A stretch of DNA of 64,000 bases from Burkholderiales bacterium (GTDB lineage: Bacteria > Pseudomonadota > Gammaproteobacteria > Burkholderiales > Burkholderiaceae_A), in the NCBI GenBank assembly GCA_027486725.1, contig JAIXOP010000003.1, forward strand, positions 62,001 to 126,000. Direction: 5' to 3'. Within the stretch, counting starts at the first letter, position 1. Each line of letters starts with the position of its first letter. Positions 50,668 to 59,564 of the stretch are shown one piece after another. The notes under the pieces are model-generated. The model was given only the letters and a program-made list of their open reading frames with translations, did not search any database and was not told where the DNA came from. The translations under genes were made by a program, and so were the position numbers.

Positions 50668-52101
50668 ATGACCCGGACCGTGGTGGCTCCAGCGACCCCG
50701 ATGGTGCCCAGCGCCATCGGGGTTGTTCGTTTGTCGGGGCCCGAAGCGCAGGCCATTGGTGCGCGGGTCTTCGGTCCTCTGCCATTGCCCCGGCGAGCGG
50801 CACTGCGCACCGCGCGGGATGCCGAGGGCCGCGCTTTGGACGAGGGGCTGGTATTGAATTTCCCTGGGCCGCAGTCTTACACCGGCGAAGATGTGGTGGA
50901 GTTCCAGGGCCACGGTTCGCCGGCGGCCATGGCGCAGATCATCGATGCCTGCGTGTGGGCGGGTGCTGTCATGGCGCGACCCGGTGAGTTCACCGAGCGC
51001 GCTTTTCGTTCTGGGAAGCTGGACCTCAGCCAGGCCGAGGCCGTGGCCGATCTCATTCATGCCCGAAGTCAGCGCGCTGCCCGGGCGGCCGCAGCATCGC
51101 TGCAGGGCGCGCTGGGGCGGGCTGTGGAGGCGTTGCAGGCCGACCTCACGCGCTGCCGTGTGCGCCTGGAGGCCAACCTCGATTTTCCCGAAGAGGATGG
51201 GGTGGACCCGCATGTGCATGCCGAGTCGATGGACCTGATGGCGCGGTGTGCCGAGCATGGTCGGCAGATGCTGGCTCAGACACGTCGCGCCCAGCGGCTT
51301 CAAGAGGGCCTGCGGCTGGCGCTCCTGGGGCCGCCAAATGTTGGCAAATCATCGCTGCTCAATGCCCTGGCGGGCGACGAGGTCGCCATTGTTTCGGATG
51401 TTCCAGGCACCACTCGGGATCGCGTGCTGGGCCATCTCGTGTTGGACGGGGTTCCCATCGAGGTGATCGACACGGCCGGTTTGCGCGAGACCCAGGATCC
51501 CGTCGAGGCCCAGGGCATCGCGCGCAGCCGTCGCGCGGCCGGCGAGGTCGATCTCATTGTCTGGCTGGGCGATGCCACGGGAAACATCCCCGACGATCGG
51601 GCCCTGTTGGCGGATGTGCTGGCGCAGCGCGCGAGGGCGCGAGCGGATCGGGCAGACGTTGGCCTGGCTTCAGACGATCTGGCGGGTTCAGGCCCTGGTC
51701 TGGCTGGGGTGGCTGGGGCAGATGTGATCTGTGTGCTCAACAAGGCCGATGCGGCCCCCCATGCATCGTTGGAGCTGGGCGGGTCTACCTGGGACTTGAT
51801 GGTGTCGGCGCGATCGGGTCAGGGCCTAGATGACTTGCGTGGTTGGCTGGTGGCAGCGGCCGGCCTGGGCCTGGCTCCGGAGGAGGCGGGATTGTGGTCG
51901 GGCCGTGAACGGCATCGCCAGGCCTTGGCAGCGGTGGTGTCCCTGGTGTTCGAGGCCCAGGAGCAGCTCGCCTTGGGCTCTTTGGAGTTGTCGGCCGAGT
52001 CTCTGCGCCTGGCTCAGGCGCAGCTGTCTCAGATCACTGGGTCCATGACGGCCGACGATCTGTTGGGCGAGATTTTTTCCACTTTCTGCATCGGGAAATA
52101 G
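50668..52101 (+). CDS. mnmE: tRNA modification GTPase MnmE
   Basis: With MnmG it modifies U34 of certain tRNAs (cmnm5U pathway). From ATG 50668 it has 477 residues (E. coli 454). The N-terminal folate-binding domain reads AIGVVRLSGPEA and PGEFTERAFRSGKLDLSQAEAV; the G domain has GPPNVGKSSLLNAL near 221, DTAGLRET and NKAD; and the C-terminal tail is the canonical CIGK with the essential cysteine. An Ala/Arg/Asp/Gly-rich insertion (about 25 residues) precedes NKAD. The longer ORF from 50593 is not supported. Confidence 0.95.
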   Translation: MTRTVVAPATPMVPSAIGVVRLSGPEAQAIGARVFGPLPLPRRAALRTARDAEGRALDEGLVLNFPGPQSYTGEDVVEFQGHGSPAAMAQIIDACVWAGAVMARPGEFTERAFRSGKLDLSQAEAVADLIHARSQRAARAAAASLQGALGRAVEALQADLTRCRVRLEANLDFPEEDGVDPHVHAESMDLMARCAEHGRQMLAQTRRAQRLQEGLRLALLGPPNVGKSSLLNALAGDEVAIVSDVPGTTRDRVLGHLVLDGVPIEVIDTAGLRETQDPVEAQGIARSRRAAGEVDLIVWLGDATGNIPDDRALLADVLAQRARARADRADVGLASDDLAGSGPGLAGVAGADVICVLNKADAAPHASLELGGSTWDLMVSARSGQGLDDLRGWLVAAAGLGLAPEEAGLWSGRERHRQALAAVVSLVFEAQEQLALGSLELSAESLRLAQAQLSQITGSMTADDLLGEIFSTFCIGK

Positions 52102-52102
52102 A

Positions 52103-52606
52103 TCAGACCATCTCGTCGAATCGGGCCAGATCTTTGTTTTTAAACGCTTTTTGATGACTCAGCAGCCGGCCTCCCATGGCGATGTGGGTTCCGGCCTCGG
52201 CCAGCTGGCAGGCGGCCAGTGCAAAACCAAGGTTGAACATGGCGTCGGAGTTTGGGACCTGGGCCGGGATCATGGCGCCCACAAAGACCACCGTCTGCCT
52301 GGGCCGTCGCTCGGCATCCACCGCGGCCGCCGAGAGTGTCAGGGTATCGGTTCCATGCACCACCACCACGGCGTCGGCGCTGGAAGCGGCAACCATGCCG
52401 GCCAGCTGCTGCCGGTGCTGGTCGGTGGCATCGAGGCTGTCGATGAGGTGGGCGGTGCGCACACGGACACGGCATTCGGGATGGAGCCGTGCGGTGATGA
52501 GCCATTGCGGAATCTGGGTGGTGGCCGCGAATCCCATGGTGCCATCCTCGGGCTGGTACTGCTTTTCAATGGTTCCGCCGCAGGCGATGATTTCAATGCT
52601 CTTCAT
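52103..52606 (-). CDS. Single-domain asparaginase-like protein
   Basis: A 167-residue protein corresponding only to the N-terminal domain of L-asparaginases (usually about 330 residues). The two catalytic threonine motifs are present, ACGGTIE near residue 11 and VHGTDT near 85, and GAMIP follows. There is no C-terminal domain and no sign of a remnant, so this looks like a stable short form also known in other proteobacteria. It faces mnmE with a one-base gap and is divergent from pckG. Catalytic activity is uncertain. Confidence 0.78.
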   Translation of the reverse strand: MKSIEIIACGGTIEKQYQPEDGTMGFAATTQIPQWLITARLHPECRVRVRTAHLIDSLDATDQHRQQLAGMVAASSADAVVVVHGTDTLTLSAAAVDAERRPRQTVVFVGAMIPAQVPNSDAMFNLGFALAACQLAEAGTHIAMGGRLLSHQKAFKNKDLARFDEMV

Positions 52607-52653
52607 GGGCTGGAATCCTGACAGGTTCTGGGGTGGCGCGGTGTGGTTGATGC

Positions 52654-52682
52654 TTGGGCCACCGGGGTCGCGGTGCTATGCT
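52654..52682 (+). promoter_or_regulatory. Candidate pckG promoter
   Basis: TTGGGC (52654-52659) and TATGCT (52677-52682) with 17 bp spacing, followed by an AT-rich leader of 35 bp before the pckG ATG. No clear Shine-Dalgarno is seen. Confidence 0.35.
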
Positions 52683-52717
52683 CTATTTCCCAAAATTTTC
52701 ATTTTATTTTCAATTCC

Positions 52718-54664
52718 ATGAACTCACCTGCTGCTGGTATCACTGCTGGTATCCATTCGGCTGCAGCCGCCCCCAAGGGGCAGGCGGTGGCCAACGCTCT
52801 GGGCATTCCGGAGCATCGTCCTTACACCGTGGTCCATGCGGGCCTGGTCGACTGGGTCTACAGCGTTGCTGCGAAGACCCGCCCTGCCGCCATCGTCTGG
52901 TGCGATGGCTCGGCCGAGGAGTCCGAGCGCCTTTTTGGTCAGATGGAGGCCGCTGGCACCCTGCGCCGTCTGAATCCCGCGAAGCGTCCCAACAGTTTCC
53001 TGGCCTTGTCCGATCCGTCCGATGTCGCGCGGGTGGAGGATCGAACCTATGTGTGCAGCCAGAACCAGGCCGATGCGGGCCCCAACAACAACTGGATTGA
53101 TCCCTCCGAAATGCGCGGCACCTTGTCGGGCCTGTTCGAGGGCGCGATGCAGGGCCGCACGATGTATGTCATCCCGTTTTCCATGGGCCCCATTGGCTCC
53201 TCGCTCTCGGAGATTGGCGTGGAGCTCTCCGACTCGCCGTACGTGGTCGTCAATATGCGCCTCATGACCCGCATGGGTTCGGCCGCCCTGGCGCAGCTCG
53301 GCTCCGACAAGCCGTTTGTGCCTTGTGTCCACACTGTTGGGGCACCTCTGGCGGCGGGCGCCGCCGACGTGGCCTGGCCCTGCAATCCCACCAAGTACAT
53401 CGTCCACTTTCCTGAGACGCGCGAAATCTGGTCCTACGGATCGGGATACGGCGGCAATGCCTTGCTGGGCAAGAAGTGCTTTGCCCTGCGCATTGCCTCG
53501 ACCATGGGCCGCGCGCAGGCCAAGGCCGATGGCCTGGGTTGGCTTGCCGAGCACATGCTCATCCTGGGCGTTGAGGCGCCCTGGGGCAAGAAGTACCACG
53601 TGGCAGCCGCCTTCCCGTCGGCCTGTGGCAAGACCAACTTCGCCATGCTGATCCCCCCGCAGGGTCTGGACAACGGTGGCTGGAAGATCACCACCATTGG
53701 CGATGACATCGCCTGGATCCGTCCCGATGCCCAGGGTCGCCTGCGTGCCATCAACCCCGAGGCCGGCTACTTTGGCGTGGCGCCCGGCACCAGCGCGAAG
53801 ACCAACCCCAATTGCATGGACAGCCTCCACAGCAATGTGATCTTCACCAACGTGGCGCTCACGCCGGACGGCGACGTCTGGTGGGAGGGGATGTCCGACA
53901 CCGCGCCCGCCGAGTGCACTGACTGGCAGGGGCAGCGCTGGACGCCCGAGATTGCCAAAGAGACCGGCCGCAAGGCGGCCCACCCCAACGCCCGATTCAC
54001 GGTGTCGGCCACGCAGAATCCCGCGCTCGACTCCGCCTGGGATGATCCTGCCGGTGTGCCCATCGATGCCTTTGTCTTCGGTGGCCGCCGCTCCTCGGTG
54101 GTGCCCCTGGTGACCGAGGCGCGCGACTGGGCCGAGGGGGTCTACCTCGCTGCCACCATGGGTTCGGAGACCACGGCGGCCGCCACAGGCCAGCAGGGTG
54201 TGGTCCGCCGCGACCCCTTTGCCATGCTTCCCTTCTGCGGATACAACATGGCCGATTACTTCCAGCATTGGCTCTCGTTGGGGGCTGGCCTACGTGCGCG
54301 CGGTGCCCAGCTGCCAGGCATCTATTGCGTGAATTGGTTCGGCAAGGACGCCGACGGCAAATTCGTCTGGCCTGGCTTTGGCGACAACGCCCGGGTGTTG
54401 AAGTGGATTCTGCAGCGCCTGGAGGGCGAGGTCGGTGGTCAGGAGCATGCCCTGGGTGTGTCTCCCCGCTACGAAGACCTCGATTGGAAGGGGCTTGAGT
54501 TCTCGCGCGAGAAGTTTTCACTCATCGGCGCTGTCTCCAACGAGGCCTGGGCTTCCGAGCTGTCGGACCACGAGGGCTTCTTTGCTCGGTTTGAGGGTCG
54601 TCTTCCGGCCGACCTCCCTGCCGTGCGTGCCCGCCTTCAGGCAGGGTTGAAGAAGGCTGCTTAG
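52718..54664 (+). CDS. pckG: Phosphoenolpyruvate carboxykinase (GTP)
   Basis: Converts oxaloacetate to PEP with GTP at the start of gluconeogenesis. From ATG 52718 it has 648 residues; the earlier ORF start is in the leader. Motifs are the active-site P-loop [14 protein letters not shown] near 301, [31 protein letters not shown] and the nucleotide region [12 protein letters not shown] short Ala/Gly-rich N-terminal extension is atypical. It is a single-gene unit ending at a strong terminator. Together with aceK it indicates growth on organic acids. Confidence 0.96.
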   Translation: MNSPAAGITAGIHSAAAAPKGQAVANALGIPEHRPYTVVHAGLVDWVYSVAAKTRPAAIVWCDGSAEESERLFGQMEAAGTLRRLNPAKRPNSFLALSDPSDVARVEDRTYVCSQNQADAGPNNNWIDPSEMRGTLSGLFEGAMQGRTMYVIPFSMGPIGSSLSEIGVELSDSPYVVVNMRLMTRMGSAALAQLGSDKPFVPCVHTVGAPLAAGAADVAWPCNPTKYIVHFPETREIWSYGSGYGGNALLGKKCFALRIASTMGRAQAKADGLGWLAEHMLILGVEAPWGKKYHVAAAFPSACGKTNFAMLIPPQGLDNGGWKITTIGDDIAWIRPDAQGRLRAINPEAGYFGVAPGTSAKTNPNCMDSLHSNVIFTNVALTPDGDVWWEGMSDTAPAECTDWQGQRWTPEIAKETGRKAAHPNARFTVSATQNPALDSAWDDPAGVPIDAFVFGGRRSSVVPLVTEARDWAEGVYLAATMGSETTAAATGQQGVVRRDPFAMLPFCGYNMADYFQHWLSLGAGLRARGAQLPGIYCVNWFGKDADGKFVWPGFGDNARVLKWILQRLEGEVGGQEHALGVSPRYEDLDWKGLEFSREKFSLIGAVSNEAWASELSDHEGFFARFEGRLPADLPAVRARLQAGLKKAA

Positions 54665-54681
54665 TTGTGTCGGATGCCTCC

Positions 54682-54711
54682 GTCTGAATTGCGCGTCTGA
54701 ATTGCGCGTCT
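54682..54711. repeat. Tandem 13-bp repeat after pckG
   Basis: GTCTGAATTGCGC occurs twice in tandem, followed by a third partial unit GTCT. It lies between the pckG stop and its terminator. Confidence 0.85.
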
Positions 54712-54731
54712 CAAGCAGTCAGCGAGAAATG

Positions 54732-54757
54732 AAAACCCGGCTTAGGCCGGGTTTTTT
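54732..54757. terminator. Bidirectional rho-independent terminator
   Basis: AAAACCCGGC-TTAG-GCCGGGTTTT forms a ten-pair stem followed by a T run on the plus strand and, read in reverse, an equivalent T-rich end. It serves pckG and the convergent pdxA-MOSC unit. Confidence 0.92.
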
Positions 54758-54798
54758 CTTGGGGCATTCCTGTGTCGGGCATTCCTGTTCGGGTGTTG

Positions 54799-55398
54799 TC
54801 ACTCGTGGCCGGGCCGTCGGGTCCGCGCCAGGGCCTTGGCGATGGTGGTGTTGCGCGGGCCAGGCTCGATCTCGATGGGGCCGGGGCGCAGCGGGCCGGG
54901 GCTGAGCACAGCGAGATACCAGCCGCTGCAGGCATGGTCGTACATCAGCCTCGCGGCCGTGGGCAGCCGGATTGCCGCGGCCAGTTTGTGGCAAGGGACG
55001 CGTGGTGCGGTGACCCGCAGAACCACATCGCCCTGGTGCCAAAGGTCGCCAACCCAGACCTCGTTGTCGGTCACCCCCTCCGTGCTGAGGTTTTCGCCCA
55101 GCCGGCCCGCAGTCCATTCGGTCAGTGCCGTGCCGGTGGCTGTCGCCCAGAGGGGCCAATGTTCCCGTGGGTAGGCATAGATTGCCTTGTCCAGCCCCCC
55201 ATGCACGCTGAGGTCGGCCTGCTCGTCCCCCTCCAAACCGAGGCGGCCTGCCCAGACGTCGGCCTCCGATCGGGGGGATTTTCGAATGGCGGTGGAGATG
55301 GAGCGCGGCGGCCCTCCGGCCGATGCCATCAGCAGGGGCGTTGCGATTCCGGTGCAGATGGCTCGAATCTGCGGGGCGGATGGTTTCACGTGAAACAC
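54799..55398 (-). CDS. MOSC domain protein (YiiM-like)
   Basis: A 199-residue MOSC-domain protein. The family is linked to molybdenum-cofactor sulfur transfer and to reductase-like proteins such as YiiM. The core reads GLEGDEQADLSVHGGLDKAIYAYPREHW, GENLSTEG and WVGDLWHQGDVVLRVTAPRVPCHKLA with the conserved cysteine. The GTG start at 55398 and the first codons MFHVK are formed by a parS site, and overlap the end of pdxA by 13 bp. It is expected to be cotranscribed with pdxA. Substrate unknown. Confidence 0.82.
   Translation of the reverse strand: MFHVKPSAPQIRAICTGIATPLLMASAGGPPRSISTAIRKSPRSEADVWAGRLGLEGDEQADLSVHGGLDKAIYAYPREHWPLWATATGTALTEWTAGRLGENLSTEGVTDNEVWVGDLWHQGDVVLRVTAPRVPCHKLAAAIRLPTAARLMYDHACSGWYLAVLSPGPLRPGPIEIEPGPRNTTIAKALARTRRPGHE
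55382..55397. other. parS-like centromere site 1
   Basis: GGTTTCACGTGAAACA matches the bacterial parS consensus TGTTTCACGTGAAACA at 15 of 16 positions. It overlaps both the pdxA stop codon and the first codons of the MOSC gene. Confidence 0.85.
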
Positions 55399-56390
55399 CG
55401 GGCCTCGGCCAGTTGGAGCGCTGCGTGGAGGGAGGCATCGGAGGCCAGGCCTCGGCCCGCCAAATCGAAGGCTGTGCCGTGGTCCACGCTGGTGCGCAGA
55501 AACGGCAGGCCCAGGGTCACATTGATGCCCTCGTCCAGGCCAAACAACTTGATGGGGATCAGGCCCTGGTCGTGATACAGACAGACCACGACATCGAACT
55601 CGCGGTCCTCTCGGCGGGCACGGAAAAACACCGTGTCGGGCGAGTGGGGGCCAGATGCCGCGGCACCCCTTTGTCGGGCCATCGCCAGGGCCGGCAGCAG
55701 GATCTCTTCCTCGTCGTTTCCGAACATGCCGCCATCGCTCGCGTGGGGGTTCAGTCCGGCCAGGGCAATGCGCAGCGGGTGGCCCAGTTGGAGGATGGCG
55801 GGCGCATGCTGGTGGGTGAGCGCAATGGTCTCGGCCACATGCGCGGCGCTGAGTTCGGCCAGGGCCTGCCGCAGGGGCATGTGGATGCTGTCCAGGACCA
55901 CCGTGAGGCTTGGGCTGGTGAGCATCATCCGAACCGGAAGCTCGGCGCGGCCCAGGAATTTCCGGGATGCCTCCTGAAGAACCTCGGTGTGCCCGGGTTC
56001 GTCATGGCCGGCGAGCCGCCAGGCCTGCTTGTGGATGGGGCCGGTCACCAGGGCAGAGCATTGGTGGTTCAGGCAGGCCGAGATGGCCTGATCCAGGGCG
56101 GCGCGGGAGATGTCGCCGGCGGTGGCCGAGAGCTCCCCGGGGGTGCAGGGGGAGTCTTGGGGCGGCGATATCAGGTGGGGGACGAGGTTCTCGAGGGGCT
56201 CGGCCATGCGGAGCTGATCGTGGGCCCGGCGCAGCGCCAGGGCGCTTCCAAAGACCACCGTCCGTTGGCGCAGCGCAGCCGGCCGCCGAGCCATGGCCTT
56301 CAGGGTGATTTCGGGGCCGATCCCAGCGGGGTCGCCCAGGCTGAGGGCAATGGGCGCGCCCAGGGTGGGCAATGGGGTGCGTGGGTTCAT
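55386..56390 (-). CDS. pdxA: 4-hydroxythreonine-4-phosphate dehydrogenase
   Basis: NAD-dependent enzyme of pyridoxal phosphate synthesis. From ATG 56390 it has 334 residues and the family features: [15 protein letters not shown] at the N-terminus, [30 protein letters not shown] and [15 protein letters not shown], with metal-binding histidines in HAS and HDQ. The ORF track's extension to 56477 is not conserved. Its stop codon lies inside parS site 1. The usual neighbours (surA, rsmA) are absent. Confidence 0.95.
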   Translation of the reverse strand: MNPRTPLPTLGAPIALSLGDPAGIGPEITLKAMARRPAALRQRTVVFGSALALRRAHDQLRMAEPLENLVPHLISPPQDSPCTPGELSATAGDISRAALDQAISACLNHQCSALVTGPIHKQAWRLAGHDEPGHTEVLQEASRKFLGRAELPVRMMLTSPSLTVVLDSIHMPLRQALAELSAAHVAETIALTHQHAPAILQLGHPLRIALAGLNPHASDGGMFGNDEEEILLPALAMARQRGAAASGPHSPDTVFFRARREDREFDVVVCLYHDQGLIPIKLFGLDEGINVTLGLPFLRTSVDHGTAFDLAGRGLASDASLHAALQLAEARCFT

Positions 56391-56479
56391 GGGTGCATTC
56401 TCCCCCATTCCTCCCGCCGGACCCCCGGTTTCCCTGCCACACAGGCCGTCGCCGCCCCATTGGCACCCGGCGTTCAAGG

Positions 56480-56495
56480 TGTTTCACGTGAAACA
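56480..56495. other. parS centromere site 2 (perfect)
   Basis: TGTTTCACGTGAAACA is an exact 16/16 match to the parS consensus, inside a longer 22-bp perfect palindrome (56477-56498). It is intergenic between pdxA and mmsA, 8.4 kb from the dnaA start and 6.7 kb before parB. Confidence 0.95.
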
Positions 56496-56559
56496 CCTGG
56501 CCCCCGGGCATATCATTCTGTGCATCACCAACCCTTTGCCCAGTCCGTTCGGCCTTCCC

Positions 56560-58104
56560 ATGACCCCGACCTACTCTTCCGCTCAGGTCCAGCGCCCGCT
56601 GGACGCCCTAACCAACTGGCCGCACCGGCCGGCGGACGGCACGCCGGTCGGCATGGCGCCCATCACCAACCCCGCGACCGGCGAGGTGGTTCGCGAGGTC
56701 GCGCTGTCGTCGGCGGGCATGGTCGACGCTGCCGTGGCCCGGGCCGTCGCTGCCGCCCCGGCCTGGGCCAACACCCCGCCCCTGCGCCGCGCCCGCATTC
56801 TGTTCGCCTTCAAGGCCTGGATCGAAGAGAACCGGGACCGCCTTGCGGCGGTCATCACCGAGGAGCACGGCAAGACCTTCGACGATGCCCGGGGCGAGGT
56901 CCAGCGGGGCCTCGAGGTGGTCGAGTTTGCCTGCGGCATCCCTCAGCTTCTCAAGGGCGAGCTGACCGAGGATGTTGGCACGGGGGTGGATGCCTGGACA
57001 GTGCGGCAGCCGCTGGGCGTCTGCGTTGGCATTACTCCCTTCAATTTTCCGGTGATGGTTCCGTTGTGGATGGCGCCGATGGCACTGGCCTGCGGCAACC
57101 CCTTCATTCTCAAGCCCTCCGAGAAGGACCCCTCCGCATCCCTGCTGCTGGCCGAGGGCCTCGCTGCCGCAGGCCTGCCCGAGCATGTGTTTCAGGTCGT
57201 CCAGGGTGGCATCGAGGCCGTCCATGCCCTGATCGACCATCCCATGGTCTCGGGCATCAGCTTCGTGGGCTCCACGCCGGTGGCCAAGGCCGTCTACGAG
57301 CGCGCAAGTCAGCATGGCAAGCGCTGCCAGGCGCTGGGGGGTGCAAAGAATCATTTGGTGGTCATGCCCGATGCCGACCTCGATGCGGCGGTGGAGGGTC
57401 TGATGGGCGCAGCCTATGGCTCGGCCGGAGAGCGCTGCATGGCGATCTCCGTGGCCGTGGCCGTGGGCGCTGTTGCGGAGCCCCTGCTGCAAAAGCTTCG
57501 CGCCCGCGCGGCCTCCATTCGAGTGGCGCCGGGCATGGTGGCCGGAGCCGACATGGGCCCGCTCATCTCTGCCGCCCATCGGGACAAGGTGCGCAGCTAC
57601 ATCGATCTGGGCGTGTCGGAGGGGGCCGAGCTGGTGGTCGATGGCCGAAACCCCGCTGCCTTTGCCCAGGGCGAGGCCTTGCCCGCGGAGGGCTTCTTTC
57701 TTGGCCCCACCCTCTTTGACCATGTTCAGCCCAGCATGCGCATCGCGCAGGAGGAGATCTTTGGGCCGGTGCTCTGCGTGATTCGCGTGGAGCGATTCGA
57801 AGACGCCATGGCGGTGATTGCCCAGCATCCCTTTGCCAATGGCGTCTCCATCTTCACCCAGGACGGTGCAACCGCGCGCCGCTTTGCCCGCGACATTCCG
57901 GTGGGCATGGTCGGCATCAATGTGCCCATTCCGGTGCCCATGGCCTTTCACTCCTTCGGTGGCTGGAAGGCCTCGCTCTTTGGTGACCACCACATCCATG
58001 GCCCCGAGGGCGTGCGCTTCTACAGCCGCCATAAGGCGGTGACCGAGCGCTGGACCACGGCCGCGGGCAATGCGTCGGCATTCACCATGCCCGTGGCGCG
58101 CTGA
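56560..58104 (+). CDS. mmsA: Methylmalonate-semialdehyde dehydrogenase (CoA-acylating)
   Basis: Aldehyde dehydrogenase family enzyme that converts methylmalonate or malonate semialdehyde to propionyl- or acetyl-CoA in valine, beta-alanine or inositol breakdown. From ATG 56560 it has 514 residues. MmsA features are [15 protein letters not shown], the nucleophile in [11 protein letters not shown] near 293, [25 protein letters not shown] and the C-terminal [15 protein letters not shown], which separates the family from ordinary ALDHs. The stop overlaps the next gene by one base (TGATG). Confidence 0.93.
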   Translation: MTPTYSSAQVQRPLDALTNWPHRPADGTPVGMAPITNPATGEVVREVALSSAGMVDAAVARAVAAAPAWANTPPLRRARILFAFKAWIEENRDRLAAVITEEHGKTFDDARGEVQRGLEVVEFACGIPQLLKGELTEDVGTGVDAWTVRQPLGVCVGITPFNFPVMVPLWMAPMALACGNPFILKPSEKDPSASLLLAEGLAAAGLPEHVFQVVQGGIEAVHALIDHPMVSGISFVGSTPVAKAVYERASQHGKRCQALGGAKNHLVVMPDADLDAAVEGLMGAAYGSAGERCMAISVAVAVGAVAEPLLQKLRARAASIRVAPGMVAGADMGPLISAAHRDKVRSYIDLGVSEGAELVVDGRNPAAFAQGEALPAEGFFLGPTLFDHVQPSMRIAQEEIFGPVLCVIRVERFEDAMAVIAQHPFANGVSIFTQDGATARRFARDIPVGMVGINVPIPVPMAFHSFGGWKASLFGDHHIHGPEGVRFYSRHKAVTERWTTAAGNASAFTMPVAR

Positions 58105-59537
58105 TGCACACCCAGGCCTATGTCCATGGCCAGTGGCGCAGCGACGGCGGCGCCACTTTCGCGGTGATGAACCCGGCGACGGGCGAGCACTTGGCGAACG
58201 TCACCGACAGCAGCGATGGCCTCGTGGCCGAGGCCATTGCCGCCGGCGAGTTGGCGGGGCGTGCCTGGGGCCGGCTGCCGGCCAAGGACCGGGCTCAGCG
58301 TCTGAAGGCGTGGCATGCCGAGCTGGTGCGGCGAGCCAAAGACCTCGCCGCGCTGATGACTGCCGAGCAGGGCAAGCCCCTGGCCGAGGCCCGCGGCGAA
58401 GTCCTCTATGGCGCGGCTTTTGTCGAGTGGTATGCCGAAGAGGCGCGGCGTCTGGAGGGCTTCATCCCCGAGGCGGGACTGCCCGGCCGGGAGATTCAGG
58501 TTCGGCGCGAGCCGGTTGGACTGGCCGCCATCATCACGCCCTGGAACTTCCCGATGGCCATGATTGCGCGCAAGGCCGCGGCGGCTCTGGCTGCGGGCTG
58601 CGCGGTGGTGGTCAAGCCGGCCGAGGCAACCCCACTGACCGCCCTGGCCATGGCGGAGGCAGCCGAGGTGGCGGGCTTTCCCGCGGGCGTTTTTCAGGTG
58701 CTGCCTGTGGGCCGGGAGCGCGCCCCGGTGTGGGGTGCGGCCGTGACGGCTGACCCGCGGGTGCGCAAGATTTCCTTCACTGGCTCGACCGCCGTGGGCC
58801 GCTGGCTCTACGAGCGGGCAGCGGCCAACATTCAGCGGCTCAGCCTCGAACTCGGCGGCAATGCCCCGTTTCTGATTTTTGACGACGCCGATGTGACCGC
58901 GGCCGTCCTGGGCCTGATGGCAGGGAAGTTTCGCAACGCGGGCCAGACCTGCATCAGCCCCAACCGTGTTCTGGTGCAGGCCTCGGTGTGGGATGAGGTG
59001 GTGGAGCGGCTCCGTGCGGAGGTGCAGCGCCTGCGGGTGGGGCCGGGCACGGAGCCCGGCGTTGAGGTCGGGCCGCTCATCCATGCCGAGGCCGTGGCCA
59101 AGGTGCGCGCCCATGTGGCCGATGCCCTGGCCCAGGGTGCCCAATGCCTGGTGGGCGGGCAGGCCCATCCAGCGGGACCCAACTTCTGGCAGCCGACACT
59201 TCTCACGGGCCTGACCCCTGGGATGAGGGCCTTCCGCGAGGAGACCTTTGGCCCCCTGCTGGCGCTGTCGCGCTTTGAGACCGAGGAGGAGGGCATTGCC
59301 CTGGCCAACGACACCCCCTTTGGTCTGGCGGCCTATGCCTACAGCCAGGGCCATGCGCGGATCCATCGGGTGTCTCGGGGTCTGGATGCGGGCATGGTCG
59401 CCATCAATACCGGAAGCTTCTCCAGCGAACTGTTGCCCTTTGGGGGGGTCAAGACCTCGGGTCTTGGCCGCGAGGGCACCCGGCTTGGCCTCGATGAATT
59501 CTGCGAATGGAAGTCGATTACAATCGCCGGCCTCTGA
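58104..59537 (+). CDS. gabD: NAD(P)-dependent succinate-semialdehyde dehydrogenase
   Basis: Aldehyde dehydrogenase of 477 residues, closest to the GabD subfamily. Motifs are ITPWNFPMAMIARKAAAALAAG, cofactor KPAEATPLTALA, the general-base glutamate in LELGGNAPF, and the nucleophile in NAGQTCISPNRV near Cys283. The end region PFGGVKTSGLGREGTRLGLDEF is typical. The pairing with mmsA suggests a common short-chain semialdehyde catabolic route; the exact substrate (succinate, glutarate or other semialdehyde) is not certain. It is followed after 27 bp by mnmG. Confidence 0.85.
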   Translation: MHTQAYVHGQWRSDGGATFAVMNPATGEHLANVTDSSDGLVAEAIAAGELAGRAWGRLPAKDRAQRLKAWHAELVRRAKDLAALMTAEQGKPLAEARGEVLYGAAFVEWYAEEARRLEGFIPEAGLPGREIQVRREPVGLAAIITPWNFPMAMIARKAAAALAAGCAVVVKPAEATPLTALAMAEAAEVAGFPAGVFQVLPVGRERAPVWGAAVTADPRVRKISFTGSTAVGRWLYERAAANIQRLSLELGGNAPFLIFDDADVTAAVLGLMAGKFRNAGQTCISPNRVLVQASVWDEVVERLRAEVQRLRVGPGTEPGVEVGPLIHAEAVAKVRAHVADALAQGAQCLVGGQAHPAGPNFWQPTLLTGLTPGMRAFREETFGPLLALSRFETEEEGIALANDTPFGLAAYAYSQGHARIHRVSRGLDAGMVAINTGSFSSELLPFGGVKTSGLGREGTRLGLDEFCEWKSITIAGL

Positions 59538-59564
59538 AGGACCGTGGAACGCGTGGGTGGATGA

